Assembly: GCF_000186265.1 (NCBI RefSeq)
Contig: NC_014934.1
Span: forward strand, 4,340,001-4,404,000
Length of the DNA stretch: 64,000 bases
Source of the DNA: Cellulophaga algicola DSM 14237
GTDB taxonomy: Bacteria; Bacteroidota; Bacteroidia; Flavobacteriales; Flavobacteriaceae
Reading direction: 5' to 3'
Under the pieces are notes generated by a model. That model searched no databases. It was not told the DNA's origin and worked only from the letters and a program-made list of their open reading frames with translations. Below are positions 47,119-56,487 of this stretch, piece after piece. The translations under genes and the position numbers were made by a program. Within the stretch, counting starts at the first letter, position 1. The number at the start of each line of letters is the position of its first letter.

Positions 47119-49296
47119 CTACTTCTTCTTTTTTGCTTCAACTAATTCTAATTGACTTATACTCACATTGGTTGTGAAAATTCCGTAATTAACAAATGCT
47201 TTGTTTTTCTCTAATTTATCAATACTCCCCACAGCTTTCCCATCTAACATCCGAACACGATCACCAATTTTAAAAATAGGTTTAGGTTTGTTCTTTTCTA
47301 CATGCGCCTTTACCTTTTTTTCTTTCTTTTTTTCTTCACGGATAACTTCTACTTCCTGAATTACTTCTTTCTCAACTTCGGCTTTTTTTATCTTTTCAAC
47401 CTTTACTTGTTGCGAAGATTTCTTTTTACGTTTGCTATTTTCTGTCTCTACAATCCGAAGTAATTCTGATACTAATGGTCGCTTCTTTTTATCTTGAAAA
47501 TACTTCAATGAGGCATCATTAAGCTTATTCCCTAAATAAATCATACGTTGACTAGAATCATATAATTCCTGATAATTCTCAAGCTTAGATTTTACTTTAG
47601 TGTTTAATTCTTCAAAACGTTGTGCTTCGCTACGCGCTTTGGTTTCTTCCTCTCTTAATTTAGTTCCTGTTTTTACCATAGAACTACGCTCTTTTTGCAG
47701 TTTAGCTATCGTAGCATCAAAACGGACTTTACCGCTTTCTATCTTCTTTTTAGCACGGTTTATTAAACTATATGGAATTCCGTTTTTCTGTGCTACTTCA
47801 AAAGTAAAAGAACTCCCTGCTTGCCCTAATGCAAGTTGGTAGGTAGGCTCTAATGTATTAGAATCAAACAACATATTTGCATTGGTAGCATGTGGCAATT
47901 CATTAGCCAAAAGCTTTAAATTAGAGTAGTGCGTTGTAATTACGCCATAGGAACCACGCTCATAAAATACTTCAAGAAAAATTTCGGCTAATGCACCTCC
48001 TAATTCTGGATCACTACCAGTACCAAATTCATCAATTAAAAACAATGTTTTATCATCACACTTACGCAAGAAATAGTTCATGTTCTTAAGTCGATAACTA
48101 TACGTACTTAAATGATTTTCAATAGATTGATTATCCCCTATGTCTGTTAGAATTCTATTAAACAAAGTCACTTTACTGCGTTCATGTACAGGAATCAGCA
48201 GCCCACTTTGAAGCATTATTTGAAGTATCCCCAGGGTTTTCAAGGTGATACTTTTTCCCCCAGCATTAGGCCCAGAAATAACGATAATTCTATTCTCGTC
48301 ATGAAGTCCTATGGTCTGTGGGTAGGTCTTTTCTTTTTTGCGCTTATTTGTTAAATAGAGAAGTGGGTGGTAGGCATCTCTTAAATACAACTCATTTGTA
48401 TCACTAATTTCGGGCATTACAGCATCCATTTCCATAGCATACTTTGCTTTTGCTGCTGTAATATCTATATGTGCTAAAAATTCCTGATACATGGAAAGTT
48501 CAGGTATAAAAGGGGTAATATGTGCCGTTAGCACCCTAAGAATTCGCTGAATTTCTTCTCGCTCTTCAAATTCTAAATTATTTAATTGACGACTAAATTG
48601 TAAAGCTGCCTCTGGTTCTATATAAACAATACTTCCTGTTTTAGAAGTACCCATAACGGCTCCTTTTACTTTTTTTCGGTTCATTGCTTTTACCGCTAAA
48701 ACACGACGATTATCTACAACAGATTCCCTAATTTCATCTAAAAAATCTGAAGCTTGATACATGGTTAATGCTCTTGCAAAACTTTGATTTATCTTCCCCT
48801 TTAATCCGTTAATTTCTTGCCGGAGCATTCGCAGATTATCAGAAGCATTATCTTTAATTTCACCAAACTTATCGATCACAGCATCAATCTGTGCTGGAAT
48901 TTCTGTATTTAACTCCACTTCCTCAGAGGCCTGAAAAAGCAATGGATAATACTCTCTAAATTTTTTTAAAAACTTTTTTAGGGTATTTACAGTACTACAA
49001 ATATTCCCTATTTTACGAAAACCTGAAATTTCAATAGTAGCATTTTCAATTTTCAAAAGTTTTAACTCTTGATTTATAGCATCAAAACCATGATTGGGAA
49101 TGCGGTTATCATTAGTAAAAGAGGCTACATATTCAGAGGTTTGCCCCAAATGTGTAACAATAGCTTCTTTTGATCGGAGCGGTGTAATATGTAGCGCATT
49201 TTCTTTACCTTGTTCCGTATTACAACGTGCTACTATATGGTTTAGAACTGTATAAAATTCTAAATCTTTTAATGTTTTATCGTTTATCTTATTCAT
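47119..49296 (-). CDS. mutS2: MutS2 ATPase without Smr domain
   Basis: 725 residues. MutS-type core (helical lever/clamp region about 60-310), Walker A GPNAGGKSITL near 340, Walker B FLIDEFGTGSDP near 420, then a long coiled coil (about 520-620). The C-terminal region is a Lys/Glu-rich linker and a KOW-like module (FKIGDRVRMLDGKAVGSI) and stops there. Canonical MutS2 carries a C-terminal Smr nuclease domain, which is missing. MutS2 acts on recombination intermediates or stalled ribosomes. The last 312 bp are duplicated at 42605-42916. Confidence 0.93.
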   Translation of the reverse strand: MNKINDKTLKDLEFYTVLNHIVARCNTEQGKENALHITPLRSKEAIVTHLGQTSEYVASFTNDNRIPNHGFDAINQELKLLKIENATIEISGFRKIGNICSTVNTLKKFLKKFREYYPLLFQASEEVELNTEIPAQIDAVIDKFGEIKDNASDNLRMLRQEINGLKGKINQSFARALTMYQASDFLDEIRESVVDNRRVLAVKAMNRKKVKGAVMGTSKTGSIVYIEPEAALQFSRQLNNLEFEEREEIQRILRVLTAHITPFIPELSMYQEFLAHIDITAAKAKYAMEMDAVMPEISDTNELYLRDAYHPLLYLTNKRKKEKTYPQTIGLHDENRIIVISGPNAGGKSITLKTLGILQIMLQSGLLIPVHERSKVTLFNRILTDIGDNQSIENHLSTYSYRLKNMNYFLRKCDDKTLFLIDEFGTGSDPELGGALAEIFLEVFYERGSYGVITTHYSNLKLLANELPHATNANMLFDSNTLEPTYQLALGQAGSSFTFEVAQKNGIPYSLINRAKKKIESGKVRFDATIAKLQKERSSMVKTGTKLREEETKARSEAQRFEELNTKVKSKLENYQELYDSSQRMIYLGNKLNDASLKYFQDKKKRPLVSELLRIVETENSKRKKKSSQQVKVEKIKKAEVEKEVIQEVEVIREEKKKEKKVKAHVEKNKPKPIFKIGDRVRMLDGKAVGSIDKLEKNKAFVNYGIFTTNVSISQLELVEAKKKK
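47129..47440. repeat. 312-bp direct repeat, right copy (inside mutS2)
   Basis: Right copy of the repeat, coding for the C-terminus of the intact mutS2. Homology stops 8 bp before the end of the gene, where the two copies have different stop codons and flanks. Confidence 0.93.
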
Positions 49297-49477
49297 TCTT
49301 TTTCAAAGATACATTGAAAAAAATATTTCACTATAAATTCCAAAAATAATTCAAAGGTATTTATTCCTGTTTTATAGTGCTTAAGGCTCATATAAGGCAA
49401 TAAAAAACAGTTTTAGAAGTTTATAATAAGCTAGATACAGTAGTCCTCTGTAGCAATGCTAACTTATTTATAGTATT

Positions 49478-50527
49478 ATGAAAAACCAAATTAAGCTTCT
49501 TACATATTTAAGTATTACCCTATTAATGACGGCTTGCGGGTCTACCAATAAAATGACTATGGGAGTGACGACACCAGCCAAAGTATATCTTTCTTCTGAC
49601 GTTAAATCAATAGGTATCATCAATAGGAGTGAACCATCAAAAGGAAATAAAGGTCTTGATAAAATAGATCAAATTTTATCTGCAGAAGGCTTAAATCTAG
49701 ATAAAAAAGGAGCCGAAGCTGCTATATCCGCATTTGCTTCAGAGCTAGGAATGCTAAAAAATTTGGATGAAATAAAAATTATAGAAAACGTAGAAGAAGT
49801 AAAAAGCGGATTAGGTGTTTTACCGGCTACATTATCATGGGAAACCATAGAAATGTTATGTGATACTTATCATGTAGATGTTATATTTTCATTGGCTTTT
49901 TATGACACCAATACAAAATCATCTTTTAAAGTAACCACAATGCCATTAGAAAATAATTTAGGAGTTAAAGTAAACGTTCCTGCGCAAGAGGTTACCTTAA
50001 ATACCTTAGTGAATTGTGGATGGCGTCTATATGATCCTAAAACAAAATTGGTTATTGATGAAAGAAACTATACTAAAGAAATGCTTTTTCATGGTCAAGG
50101 AATTAATCCTATAAAAGCAGTTGAAGCGGTAAAACAACGTAATGAAACTGTGCAAGAATACAGTCGCAATGTGGGTATTGCATACGCACAACGATTGGTA
50201 CCTAATAAAATAAGGATATCTCGAGATTATTATATGTCGGGTACGGATAATTTTAAAGTAGCACACCGTAGAGCGCTTACTGGTGATTGGGATGGTGCTG
50301 CTGAACTTTGGAAAAAAGAATTAAATAATTCTGATTTAAAAATACAAGGTAGAGCCAATTATAATATGGCCATAAGTAGTGAGATTGATGGTGATTTAGA
50401 CCTTGCTATTTCGTATGCTTCAAAAGCGTATACAGACTATGAGAATAAATTAGCGCTAGACTATGTAAACATTCTCAAATATAGAGTAGAACAAAATAAT
50501 GTACTAGATCAGCAACGTTCTCACTAA
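49478..50527 (+). CDS. DUF6340-type lipoprotein
   Basis: 349 residues. Lipobox MTAC with Cys20. An N-terminal alpha/beta domain (about 40-220; KSIGIINRSEPSKGN, LCDTYHVDVIFSLAFYD) is followed by helices with TPR-like character (about 260-345; HRRALTGDWDGAAELWKKEL...NYNMAISSEIDGDLDLAISYASKAY). Known only as a Bacteroidota lipoprotein family; function unknown. Followed by ung after 46 bp. Confidence 0.85.
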   Translation: MKNQIKLLTYLSITLLMTACGSTNKMTMGVTTPAKVYLSSDVKSIGIINRSEPSKGNKGLDKIDQILSAEGLNLDKKGAEAAISAFASELGMLKNLDEIKIIENVEEVKSGLGVLPATLSWETIEMLCDTYHVDVIFSLAFYDTNTKSSFKVTTMPLENNLGVKVNVPAQEVTLNTLVNCGWRLYDPKTKLVIDERNYTKEMLFHGQGINPIKAVEAVKQRNETVQEYSRNVGIAYAQRLVPNKIRISRDYYMSGTDNFKVAHRRALTGDWDGAAELWKKELNNSDLKIQGRANYNMAISSEIDGDLDLAISYASKAYTDYENKLALDYVNILKYRVEQNNVLDQQRSH

Positions 50528-50548
50528 GGTTAACGTATTAATTTTAGC

Positions 50549-50556
50549 TATTTTTG
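50549..50556 (+). promoter_or_regulatory. Putative -7 box of ung (TATTTTTG)
   Basis: TAnnTTTG match 17 bp before the ung ATG, just past the stop of the preceding gene. Confidence 0.4.
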
Positions 50557-50573
50557 ATTTAAAATAATCAAAA

Positions 50574-51239
50574 ATGATAGGGAATATTCATAAAAGCTGG
50601 AACAAACATTTAAAAGAAGAGTTTAATGCTCCTTATTTTAAGGCTCTTACCACTTTTGTGACAGAAGAATACCAAACACAGACCTGTTACCCAAAACAAG
50701 AAGAAATATTTGCAGCATTTAATCATTGCTCATTTGAAGAAACCAGAGTAGTTATTATTGGGCAAGATCCTTATCATGGACCCAACCAAGCTAATGGCTT
50801 GTGTTTTTCCGTTCATGATGGAGTTACGCACCCGCCTTCATTAAAAAATATCTTTAAAGAATTATCTACTGATATAGATAAGCCATATCCTACATCTGGA
50901 AATCTAGAGAACTGGGCGAAACAAGGGGTTTTACTACTAAATGCAACACTAACGGTTAGAGCTCACGAAGCTGGAAGTCACCAGAAAAAAGGGTGGGAAG
51001 TATTTACTGATACTATAATTAAGAAAATTAGTCAAGAAAAATCTGATATTATTTTTTTATTATGGGGAGGTTTTGCTAAAAAGAAGGTTAGGTTAATTGA
51101 TAGTGACAAACATCATATAGTAACCAGCGGGCACCCATCTCCTTTAAGTGCAAATAGAGGCTACTGGTTTGGAAATAAATGCTTTAGCAAAACCAATCAT
51201 ATACTTAACAAAATAAATCAAAAGCAAATTACATGGTAA
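50574..51239 (+). CDS. ung: Uracil-DNA glycosylase, family 1
   Basis: 221 residues, full length. Catalytic motif GQDPYHGPNQANGLCFSV (Asp of the water-activating loop) and the DNA-intercalation motif HPSPLSANRG with the catalytic His are intact. It excises uracil from DNA in base excision repair. Confidence 0.97.
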   Translation: MIGNIHKSWNKHLKEEFNAPYFKALTTFVTEEYQTQTCYPKQEEIFAAFNHCSFEETRVVIIGQDPYHGPNQANGLCFSVHDGVTHPPSLKNIFKELSTDIDKPYPTSGNLENWAKQGVLLLNATLTVRAHEAGSHQKKGWEVFTDTIIKKISQEKSDIIFLLWGGFAKKKVRLIDSDKHHIVTSGHPSPLSANRGYWFGNKCFSKTNHILNKINQKQITW

Positions 51240-51442
51240 TTAAAGACCATATGCTCAAATTTTCTACCATCAAAATATTACAATTATAACATTTCAAACA
51301 AAATATCCGGTTTTTGTAACTAATTTACCATATATTAAAGCTCTAAATTGACAATTCCTGCTAATTTTCAACATTATTATTAAGAATCTTTAAAAATTAA
51401 GTAACTATTCATTATTTATCTCGTTTAAAGATAAATTCTCAA

Positions 51443-51450
51443 TATTTTTG
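51443..51450 (+). promoter_or_regulatory. Putative -7 box of the response regulator gene (TATTTTTG)
   Basis: TAnnTTTG match 24 bp before the ATG at 51475. Its TTG at 51448 could be mistaken for a start. Confidence 0.45.
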
Positions 51451-51474
51451 ACCCAACCAAAAAACACAACCATA

Positions 51475-51876
51475 ATGAATATTAAATCTATCATACTCGT
51501 AGATGATGATGAATCTACAAATTTTATAAATAGTGTCTTTATAAAAAAACTAGATATAGATGTAGATGTCTATAAAGCATTAAATGGAGAAGAAGCCTTA
51601 CAAATTTTAGAGGAAAGTTTAGAGGATTCAGATTTTTTCCCCTGTTTACTTACGCTAGATATTAACATGCCTGTAATGAACGGTTGGGCATTTTTAGAAC
51701 GCTACAAAAAGTTAACGACTACGATAAAAGACAATTGCGTTATTGTAATGACTACAGTCAGTGAAGACGATAAGGATTTAATTAGAGCGACTGATAATGA
51801 AGATGTTAAAGAATTTTTTCAAAAGCCCATGTCTGATGAGAAATTCAGTGCTTTATTAAATAAATATTTTATATAA
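51475..51876 (+). CDS. Single-domain response regulator
   Basis: 133 residues from the ATG at 51475. REC domain with acidic pair in LVDDDESTNF, phospho-acceptor Asp in LTLDINMPVMNGW, Thr in VMTTVSEDD and Lys in FFQKPMS. No output domain, so it must act by protein contact, as phosphorelay intermediate or CheY-like effector. No kinase gene is nearby. Confidence 0.93.
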   Translation: MNIKSIILVDDDESTNFINSVFIKKLDIDVDVYKALNGEEALQILEESLEDSDFFPCLLTLDINMPVMNGWAFLERYKKLTTTIKDNCVIVMTTVSEDDKDLIRATDNEDVKEFFQKPMSDEKFSALLNKYFI

Positions 51877-51884
51877 GCTTAATT

Positions 51885-52736
51885 TTATTTACGCAGTAGT
51901 AATGCTTCTGGCTTTAATTTTTTTTCAATTAAATTTAAATCAAAGAGTGTATCCTGAACTTTTTTAAGCGTTGAAACTTTTAGTTTGGATTGACTCCATT
52001 TTGTAATCTTCAACCACTCTTTTATATCCTCTAGTTCTTGACCATAAGCATTGGCAAGTGTTTTATCTATACTCGGAATATTTTTAAATTCTTCAGTATA
52101 CCGATTAATAACCTCCGTAATATGATGGATTAAGGTAGCGTTATCTGCTATAAACTTATCAGTAGCGGCTATTACAAAACATGGCCAAGGGGTAGGGCAA
52201 TCATCAATACGCCTAAAAACCCCACGATCTACTAGAGGTTTGGTCGTAAATCTTTCCCACATAAAGTAATCCGCGGTTTTATTCGTTAAGGCCTCAATAG
52301 CTCCATCCAAATTATTAATTACCTCAAATTTCAATTTTTTTGGATCCCAACTTTGATTATCAGCGTTTACATACGCCATTAGATGGCTTCCACTGCCAAA
52401 CCTACTAATTGCCGCTGTAGTTCCTTTTAGGTCTGTAATAGTCTTATAATAGCTAGCTGCTGCCACATGAATACCCCAAAGTAGCGGCGTAGAAATAAAT
52501 TCTTGAACTATTTTTACGGGATTACCTGCAGAAATACTTTTAACAATACCTTCCGTTAGAATAATAGCTAAATCGGTTTCATCATTTTCAAGCATTTGAC
52601 ACATTTTACCTGTGCCCTCGGGAATATCTGACCAACTTAAATCAATACCTCGTTCTTTAAAAGCATTTTCTTCTATAGCCATATGCCAAGGAAGATTAAA
52701 ATGCTCAGGAACGCCAATAATTCTTACCTTTTTCAT
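51885..52736 (-). CDS. Substrate-binding-domain protein (NMT1/PBP-like), no signal peptide
   Basis: 283 residues. Two-lobed periplasmic-binding-protein-like fold (VRIIGVPEHFNLPWHMAIEENAFKERG; TDLAIILTEGIVKSISAGNPVKIV; SRFGSGSHLMAYV; GAIEALTNKTADYFMWE). The N-terminus has no signal sequence or lipobox, so it seems cytoplasmic. It shares one base with the nucleoside phosphorylase stop (TAATG), so it is translationally coupled to it. Ligand unknown; a nucleobase- or pyrimidine-like compound is a guess from context. Confidence 0.85.
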   Translation of the reverse strand: MKKVRIIGVPEHFNLPWHMAIEENAFKERGIDLSWSDIPEGTGKMCQMLENDETDLAIILTEGIVKSISAGNPVKIVQEFISTPLLWGIHVAAASYYKTITDLKGTTAAISRFGSGSHLMAYVNADNQSWDPKKLKFEVINNLDGAIEALTNKTADYFMWERFTTKPLVDRGVFRRIDDCPTPWPCFVIAATDKFIADNATLIHHITEVINRYTEEFKNIPSIDKTLANAYGQELEDIKEWLKITKWSQSKLKVSTLKKVQDTLFDLNLIEKKLKPEALLLRK

Positions 52737-53605
52737 TATTCCGTAAGTTTATTCAAGGTAAATTTAATTAGTTTTTCGGTAGCTACTGTAGGGTTCGTTA
52801 AAAACTCTCCCGTACTTCTATTTGCTAAAATACAATTTAAAGATACTGCTCTATGTCCTAATAATTTTGCCAAACCATAGATACCAGAAGTTTCCATTTC
52901 TAAGTTTGTAATTTTCAAACCCTTATAATCAAAAGAGGCCAATTTAGCATTTAGATTTTCATCTTCTGTTTTCAAACGTAGTTTACGGCCTTGAGGACCA
53001 TAAAAACCAACATTTGTAGCCGTAAACCCTTTATGCATTTCATCAGACATAAAAAGAGCCGCAAGGTCATGATCACAAGAAACTACGTATGGTGTAGACT
53101 TATCTTTAGACCAATCCGTATGTTTCATAAAACTATTCTGAAGCGCTTCATCTAAAATATGCTTTGCATCGTAAAAACGTAGCAAACTATCAAAACCAAT
53201 AGCTCGTTCACTCAAAAGAAAATCGCCTACTTCAATATTTGGCTGAATAGCACCTGTAGTACCTATTCGTATAATATCTAATTGCTTTTTATGCTCATTA
53301 ATGGTTCTTGTATCAAAATTGATGTTAACCAAAGCATCCAATTCATTTAGTACGATATCTATATTATCTGTTCCAATTCCTGTAGAAATTACAGAAATTC
53401 GTTTTCCGTTTAAGGTTCCCGTATGGGTATGAAATTCTCGTTTCCCTTTCTTTACTTCTATGGTATCAAAATATTTTGACACTACAGGTACACGGTCAGG
53501 ATCTCCAACAGTAATAATGGTGTCTGCAAGATCTTCTGGTACTATATTTAAATGGTAAATGCTATTGTCAGCATTTAAAACTAGTTCTGATGCTTTTAAT
53601 TGCAT
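52736..53605 (-). CDS. Nucleoside phosphorylase (uridine/purine phosphorylase superfamily)
   Basis: 289 residues. NP-1-type features: TVGDPDRVPVVSKYFD near the N-terminus, STGIGTDNIDIVLNELDAL, RIGTTGAIQP phosphate loop, and NLEMETSGIYGLAKLLGHRAVSLNCILANR near the C-terminus with the conserved Glu-Met-Glu. It phosphorolyses a purine or pyrimidine nucleoside to base plus (deoxy)ribose 1-phosphate. Coupled to the substrate-binding protein gene and one base after the DUF1835 gene (start 53605, DUF1835 stop 53607), so the three form an operon. Confidence 0.9.
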   Translation of the reverse strand: MQLKASELVLNADNSIYHLNIVPEDLADTIITVGDPDRVPVVSKYFDTIEVKKGKREFHTHTGTLNGKRISVISTGIGTDNIDIVLNELDALVNINFDTRTINEHKKQLDIIRIGTTGAIQPNIEVGDFLLSERAIGFDSLLRFYDAKHILDEALQNSFMKHTDWSKDKSTPYVVSCDHDLAALFMSDEMHKGFTATNVGFYGPQGRKLRLKTEDENLNAKLASFDYKGLKITNLEMETSGIYGLAKLLGHRAVSLNCILANRSTGEFLTNPTVATEKLIKFTLNKLTE

Positions 53606-53606
53606 G

Positions 53607-54539
53607 TTATAATTTTAAAATTTTATTCGTAGTTGAATTGTAAAGGAAATTATATTTTAAAGCACCCCCTAGATAAAAATCGTTCTCTTGGATACAAGAG
53701 TAATAACTAGTTTCTCCTTGTAAAATTAATTTTCCTTTCTGTGTTAATTTTACAGGATTAAAGGAAGAGAATAATGGTTTTAACCTTCCTATAGCACGTT
53801 TAAATTGTGAATCGCCAAAACCTAAAATTCCCTGATCATTCAGTAATATCGTCATGAAATCTCCTTTATTAGCAGGCATTTTATCGACCGCTAATTGCAG
53901 AATTTTAGATTCCATATCATTTAACCCATTTTTTACAGATGGAAAACGATGTAAATGCGCTTGAATGCTTTCTTCAAGGTATTTAAATTGAAAGTTATTA
54001 AAATCTGTAAGATTTTCCAATCGAATAGGATTATCGCTGCAATAAAGCTGCCATACATAATCTGCATATTCTATATCATCTAAGCTAAGTACAACTTTGT
54101 TTTTATAAAGATTTTTTAGTTGGGCATCCGTTAAATCATTTAACCCATACTTCGCATCTGTTTCATCTTCTTTACCACTACAAACCAAAGATATTTGAGC
54201 GTATTTACGGTGCGTCTTAAGCCAACTTATTACAGCCAGCATATTAATCTGACAGAATAGATCGTACTCAAACCACAATACAATCTCATCTTCCTTTTTA
54301 TGGTTACAAAGTGATCTGTATTCTTTTAAGGTTTTTTCTATAAATATAGATTTTGAAACCTTATAATTCTTGTTTAAAAACTCAAATCGTGTTTTCCAAA
54401 AATTCTCACTCCCCACATTACTTTCTGTTTTGCCTTCGCAAAGCATTTCGCGCCAAGTAATGATAGCACCAGGCACATCAAGAGTTTTTAATTTATTAGT
54501 GAAAATATCGCCGTTTGTTATGTGTAGTAGGGAACTCAT
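53607..54539 (-). CDS. DUF1835 domain protein
   Basis: 310 residues. Begins LLHITNGDIFTNKL and contains WREMLCEGKT and EDEIVLWFEYDLFCQ, the hallmark blocks of DUF1835. The C-terminal third (about 205-300) looks winged-helix-like. No known activity. It is the first gene of the nucleoside phosphorylase operon. Confidence 0.88.
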   Translation of the reverse strand: MSSLLHITNGDIFTNKLKTLDVPGAIITWREMLCEGKTESNVGSENFWKTRFEFLNKNYKVSKSIFIEKTLKEYRSLCNHKKEDEIVLWFEYDLFCQINMLAVISWLKTHRKYAQISLVCSGKEDETDAKYGLNDLTDAQLKNLYKNKVVLSLDDIEYADYVWQLYCSDNPIRLENLTDFNNFQFKYLEESIQAHLHRFPSVKNGLNDMESKILQLAVDKMPANKGDFMTILLNDQGILGFGDSQFKRAIGRLKPLFSSFNPVKLTQKGKLILQGETSYYSCIQENDFYLGGALKYNFLYNSTTNKILKL

Positions 54540-54613
54540 TTAGGGTTTATTTAAAAATTAAGGGATATAAATGTACTATTAAAAGTAAAGCTACAAAAGA
54601 GAATTAACAGATT

Positions 54614-54943
54614 TCATCCGCCCACACGTTTAACTTTAAAACCTTTCTCTTTCAATAAGGTCATGATTTTATCTCTAAAATCTCCTTGGATAATAATAGC
54701 ACCATCTTTAAAACTACCGCCAACACTTAGTTTTGTTTTTAATTCTTTAGCCAATTTCTTAAAATCATCATCGGCGCCAGTATATCCTTCAAGTATGGTA
54801 ATAGGTTTTCCTTTTCTCTTTTCGTATTTGCAAATGATAGGATCATCTTGCATCCAAATTTTAGCACCAGAACTAGGCTTTTCTGGTATCTTTTCTTCTT
54901 GATGCTCTGGAAAAAAGTTTTTTAGTTGATCTTTCAAGTCCAT
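54614..54943 (-). CDS. SUI1/eIF1-like translation initiation factor
   Basis: 109 residues. The C-terminal half (about 43-109) has the SUI1/YciH fold: KPITILEGYTG, LKTKLSVGGSFKDGAIIIQGD, KIMTLLKEKGFKVKRVGG. Bacterial YciH-type proteins bind the ribosomal 30S subunit and influence initiation fidelity. The N-terminal half is a variable, charged extension. Separate gene 20 bp after the DinB-like gene on the same strand. Confidence 0.92.
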   Translation of the reverse strand: MDLKDQLKNFFPEHQEEKIPEKPSSGAKIWMQDDPIICKYEKRKGKPITILEGYTGADDDFKKLAKELKTKLSVGGSFKDGAIIIQGDFRDKIMTLLKEKGFKVKRVGG

Positions 54944-54963
54944 TTAAAAGGTATTAAAATATT

Positions 54964-55410
54964 TTATTCAAAGAAACGTCTGTGATAATTTACTTGTCCT
55001 AAATGATAGGATAGATGCGTCGCTAAATGTGTTAAATAATAATCAATCGTTGTAATCTCTTCTTTTGAAGGAATTTTTGGACTATCATTCTTTAAATCAG
55101 CTTCTTTAATAGTTTCTAACGATTTTTCTATTGCTATAATTGTATCATCAACCTGTTTTATTAAAACAGGCCGACTACTATTTTTAAAAGAAAATTCTGC
55201 TTCTCTATTTCTTATATAATTTGTTTTACCAAAAGGCACACAAATTAATGCGTTTAAATTACCTACGATATGCAAACATAAGTTTCCTGCTGAATTGGTA
55301 ATACTCTTATCTACTTTCCACAAAGAAGCTTCTTCTTTATAGCTTTCAATTTCTACTTTAAGTTTTAATAAATCTCGTTTAAAAATAATTTTTAATGTTT
55401 CTAAAGACAT
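54964..55410 (-). CDS. DinB-like protein (DUF1572)
   Basis: 148 residues, four-helix bundle type. Conserved His residues that bind metal in this fold are visible in LCLHIVGNLNAL and in the C-terminal YLTHLATHLSYHLGQVNYHRR. Members act as metal-dependent thiol transferases or have unknown roles. It lies 5 bp downstream of the oxygenase gene and 20 bp upstream of the SUI1-like gene. Confidence 0.88.
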   Translation of the reverse strand: MSLETLKIIFKRDLLKLKVEIESYKEEASLWKVDKSITNSAGNLCLHIVGNLNALICVPFGKTNYIRNREAEFSFKNSSRPVLIKQVDDTIIAIEKSLETIKEADLKNDSPKIPSKEEITTIDYYLTHLATHLSYHLGQVNYHRRFFE

Positions 55411-55415
55411 TTAGG

Positions 55416-56366
55416 TTATTTTTTTATCAACCCTAATTCTATCAAACGCTCCTGTAAATAGTCTCCCGCAGTTATATCTTCATATAATTTAGGGTTTTCT
55501 TCATCAATACAATTCTCTAAGCATTTTAAAGACATTTCACCTACGGGATGCATAAAAAATGGTACTGAGTAACGAGAAGTTCCCCATAATTCTTTAGGAG
55601 GATTCACCACCTGATGTATTGTAGATTTAAGCTTATTGTTAGTTAACCTTGATAACATATCTCCCACATTAATCATTAATTCTTCTGGTTTTGCTATAGC
55701 ATCAACCCATTCGTCTTTATGATTTTTTACTTGCAAGCCTTTACCATGTGCCCCCATTAATAAGGTGATAAGGTTAATATCGCCATGTGCTGCAGCTCGC
55801 ACTGCATTTTTAGGTTCCGATGTAATTGGAGGATAGTGAATAGGTCTTAAAATAGAATTCCCATTTTTAATATAATCATCAAAATAGGTTTCTTCTAAAT
55901 TTAAATGCAAAGCCAAAGCTCTCAAAACATATTTTGCTGTTTTTTCTAACATTTTATAGGTTTCTTCACCTACTTCATTAAAATTAGAAAGCTCTTTAAC
56001 AAGTACATTAGCCGGATATTCATTTTCTAATTTGGGATTATCTACAACGTACTGACCAAAATGCCAAAACTCTTTTAAATCACCTTCCTTCTTGCCTTTT
56101 GCATGTTCTTTTCCAAAAGAAGTATATCCTCTTTGACCGCCAATACCCTCTATTTCATAGGAGTCTTTAACGTCTTGTGGTAATTGAAAAAAACTTTTAA
56201 TTTCTTCATACAAACCATCGACTAATTTATCAGACAAAAAATGGCCGCTAAGTGCTACGAAACCAATATCTTCGAAAGCACTTCCTATTTCTTTTATAAA
56301 TTTTTCTTTTCTCTTTGGATCCCCAGATACGAAATCTTGCAAATCTACACTTGGAACAACACTCAT
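55416..56366 (-). CDS. Isopenicillin N synthase-like 2-oxoglutarate/Fe(II) oxygenase
   Basis: 316 residues from the ATG at 56366 (seven codons downstream of the longest frame; the family starts near SVVPSVDLQDF). N-terminal DIOX_N domain (about 5-125; FEDIGFVALSGH) and C-terminal jelly roll with the iron triad visible as HGDIN (His and Asp) and STIHQV (His), plus RYSVPFFMHP (Arg for 2-oxoglutarate). It oxidises an unknown small molecule. First gene of a three-gene run with the DinB-like and SUI1-like genes; divergent from the E1 gene. Confidence 0.92.
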   Translation of the reverse strand: MSVVPSVDLQDFVSGDPKRKEKFIKEIGSAFEDIGFVALSGHFLSDKLVDGLYEEIKSFFQLPQDVKDSYEIEGIGGQRGYTSFGKEHAKGKKEGDLKEFWHFGQYVVDNPKLENEYPANVLVKELSNFNEVGEETYKMLEKTAKYVLRALALHLNLEETYFDDYIKNGNSILRPIHYPPITSEPKNAVRAAAHGDINLITLLMGAHGKGLQVKNHKDEWVDAIAKPEELMINVGDMLSRLTNNKLKSTIHQVVNPPKELWGTSRYSVPFFMHPVGEMSLKCLENCIDEENPKLYEDITAGDYLQERLIELGLIKK

Positions 56367-56487
56367 ATAATAAAAATTAAAAATCAAATTTAACTAAAAA
56401 TAAGTGAATTCTCAATTGTTAAGAATGTTTTTGTTCTGAGCCAAATTTGTTACATTTATAGTACGCCACAAATCCGAATCAAAAGTT

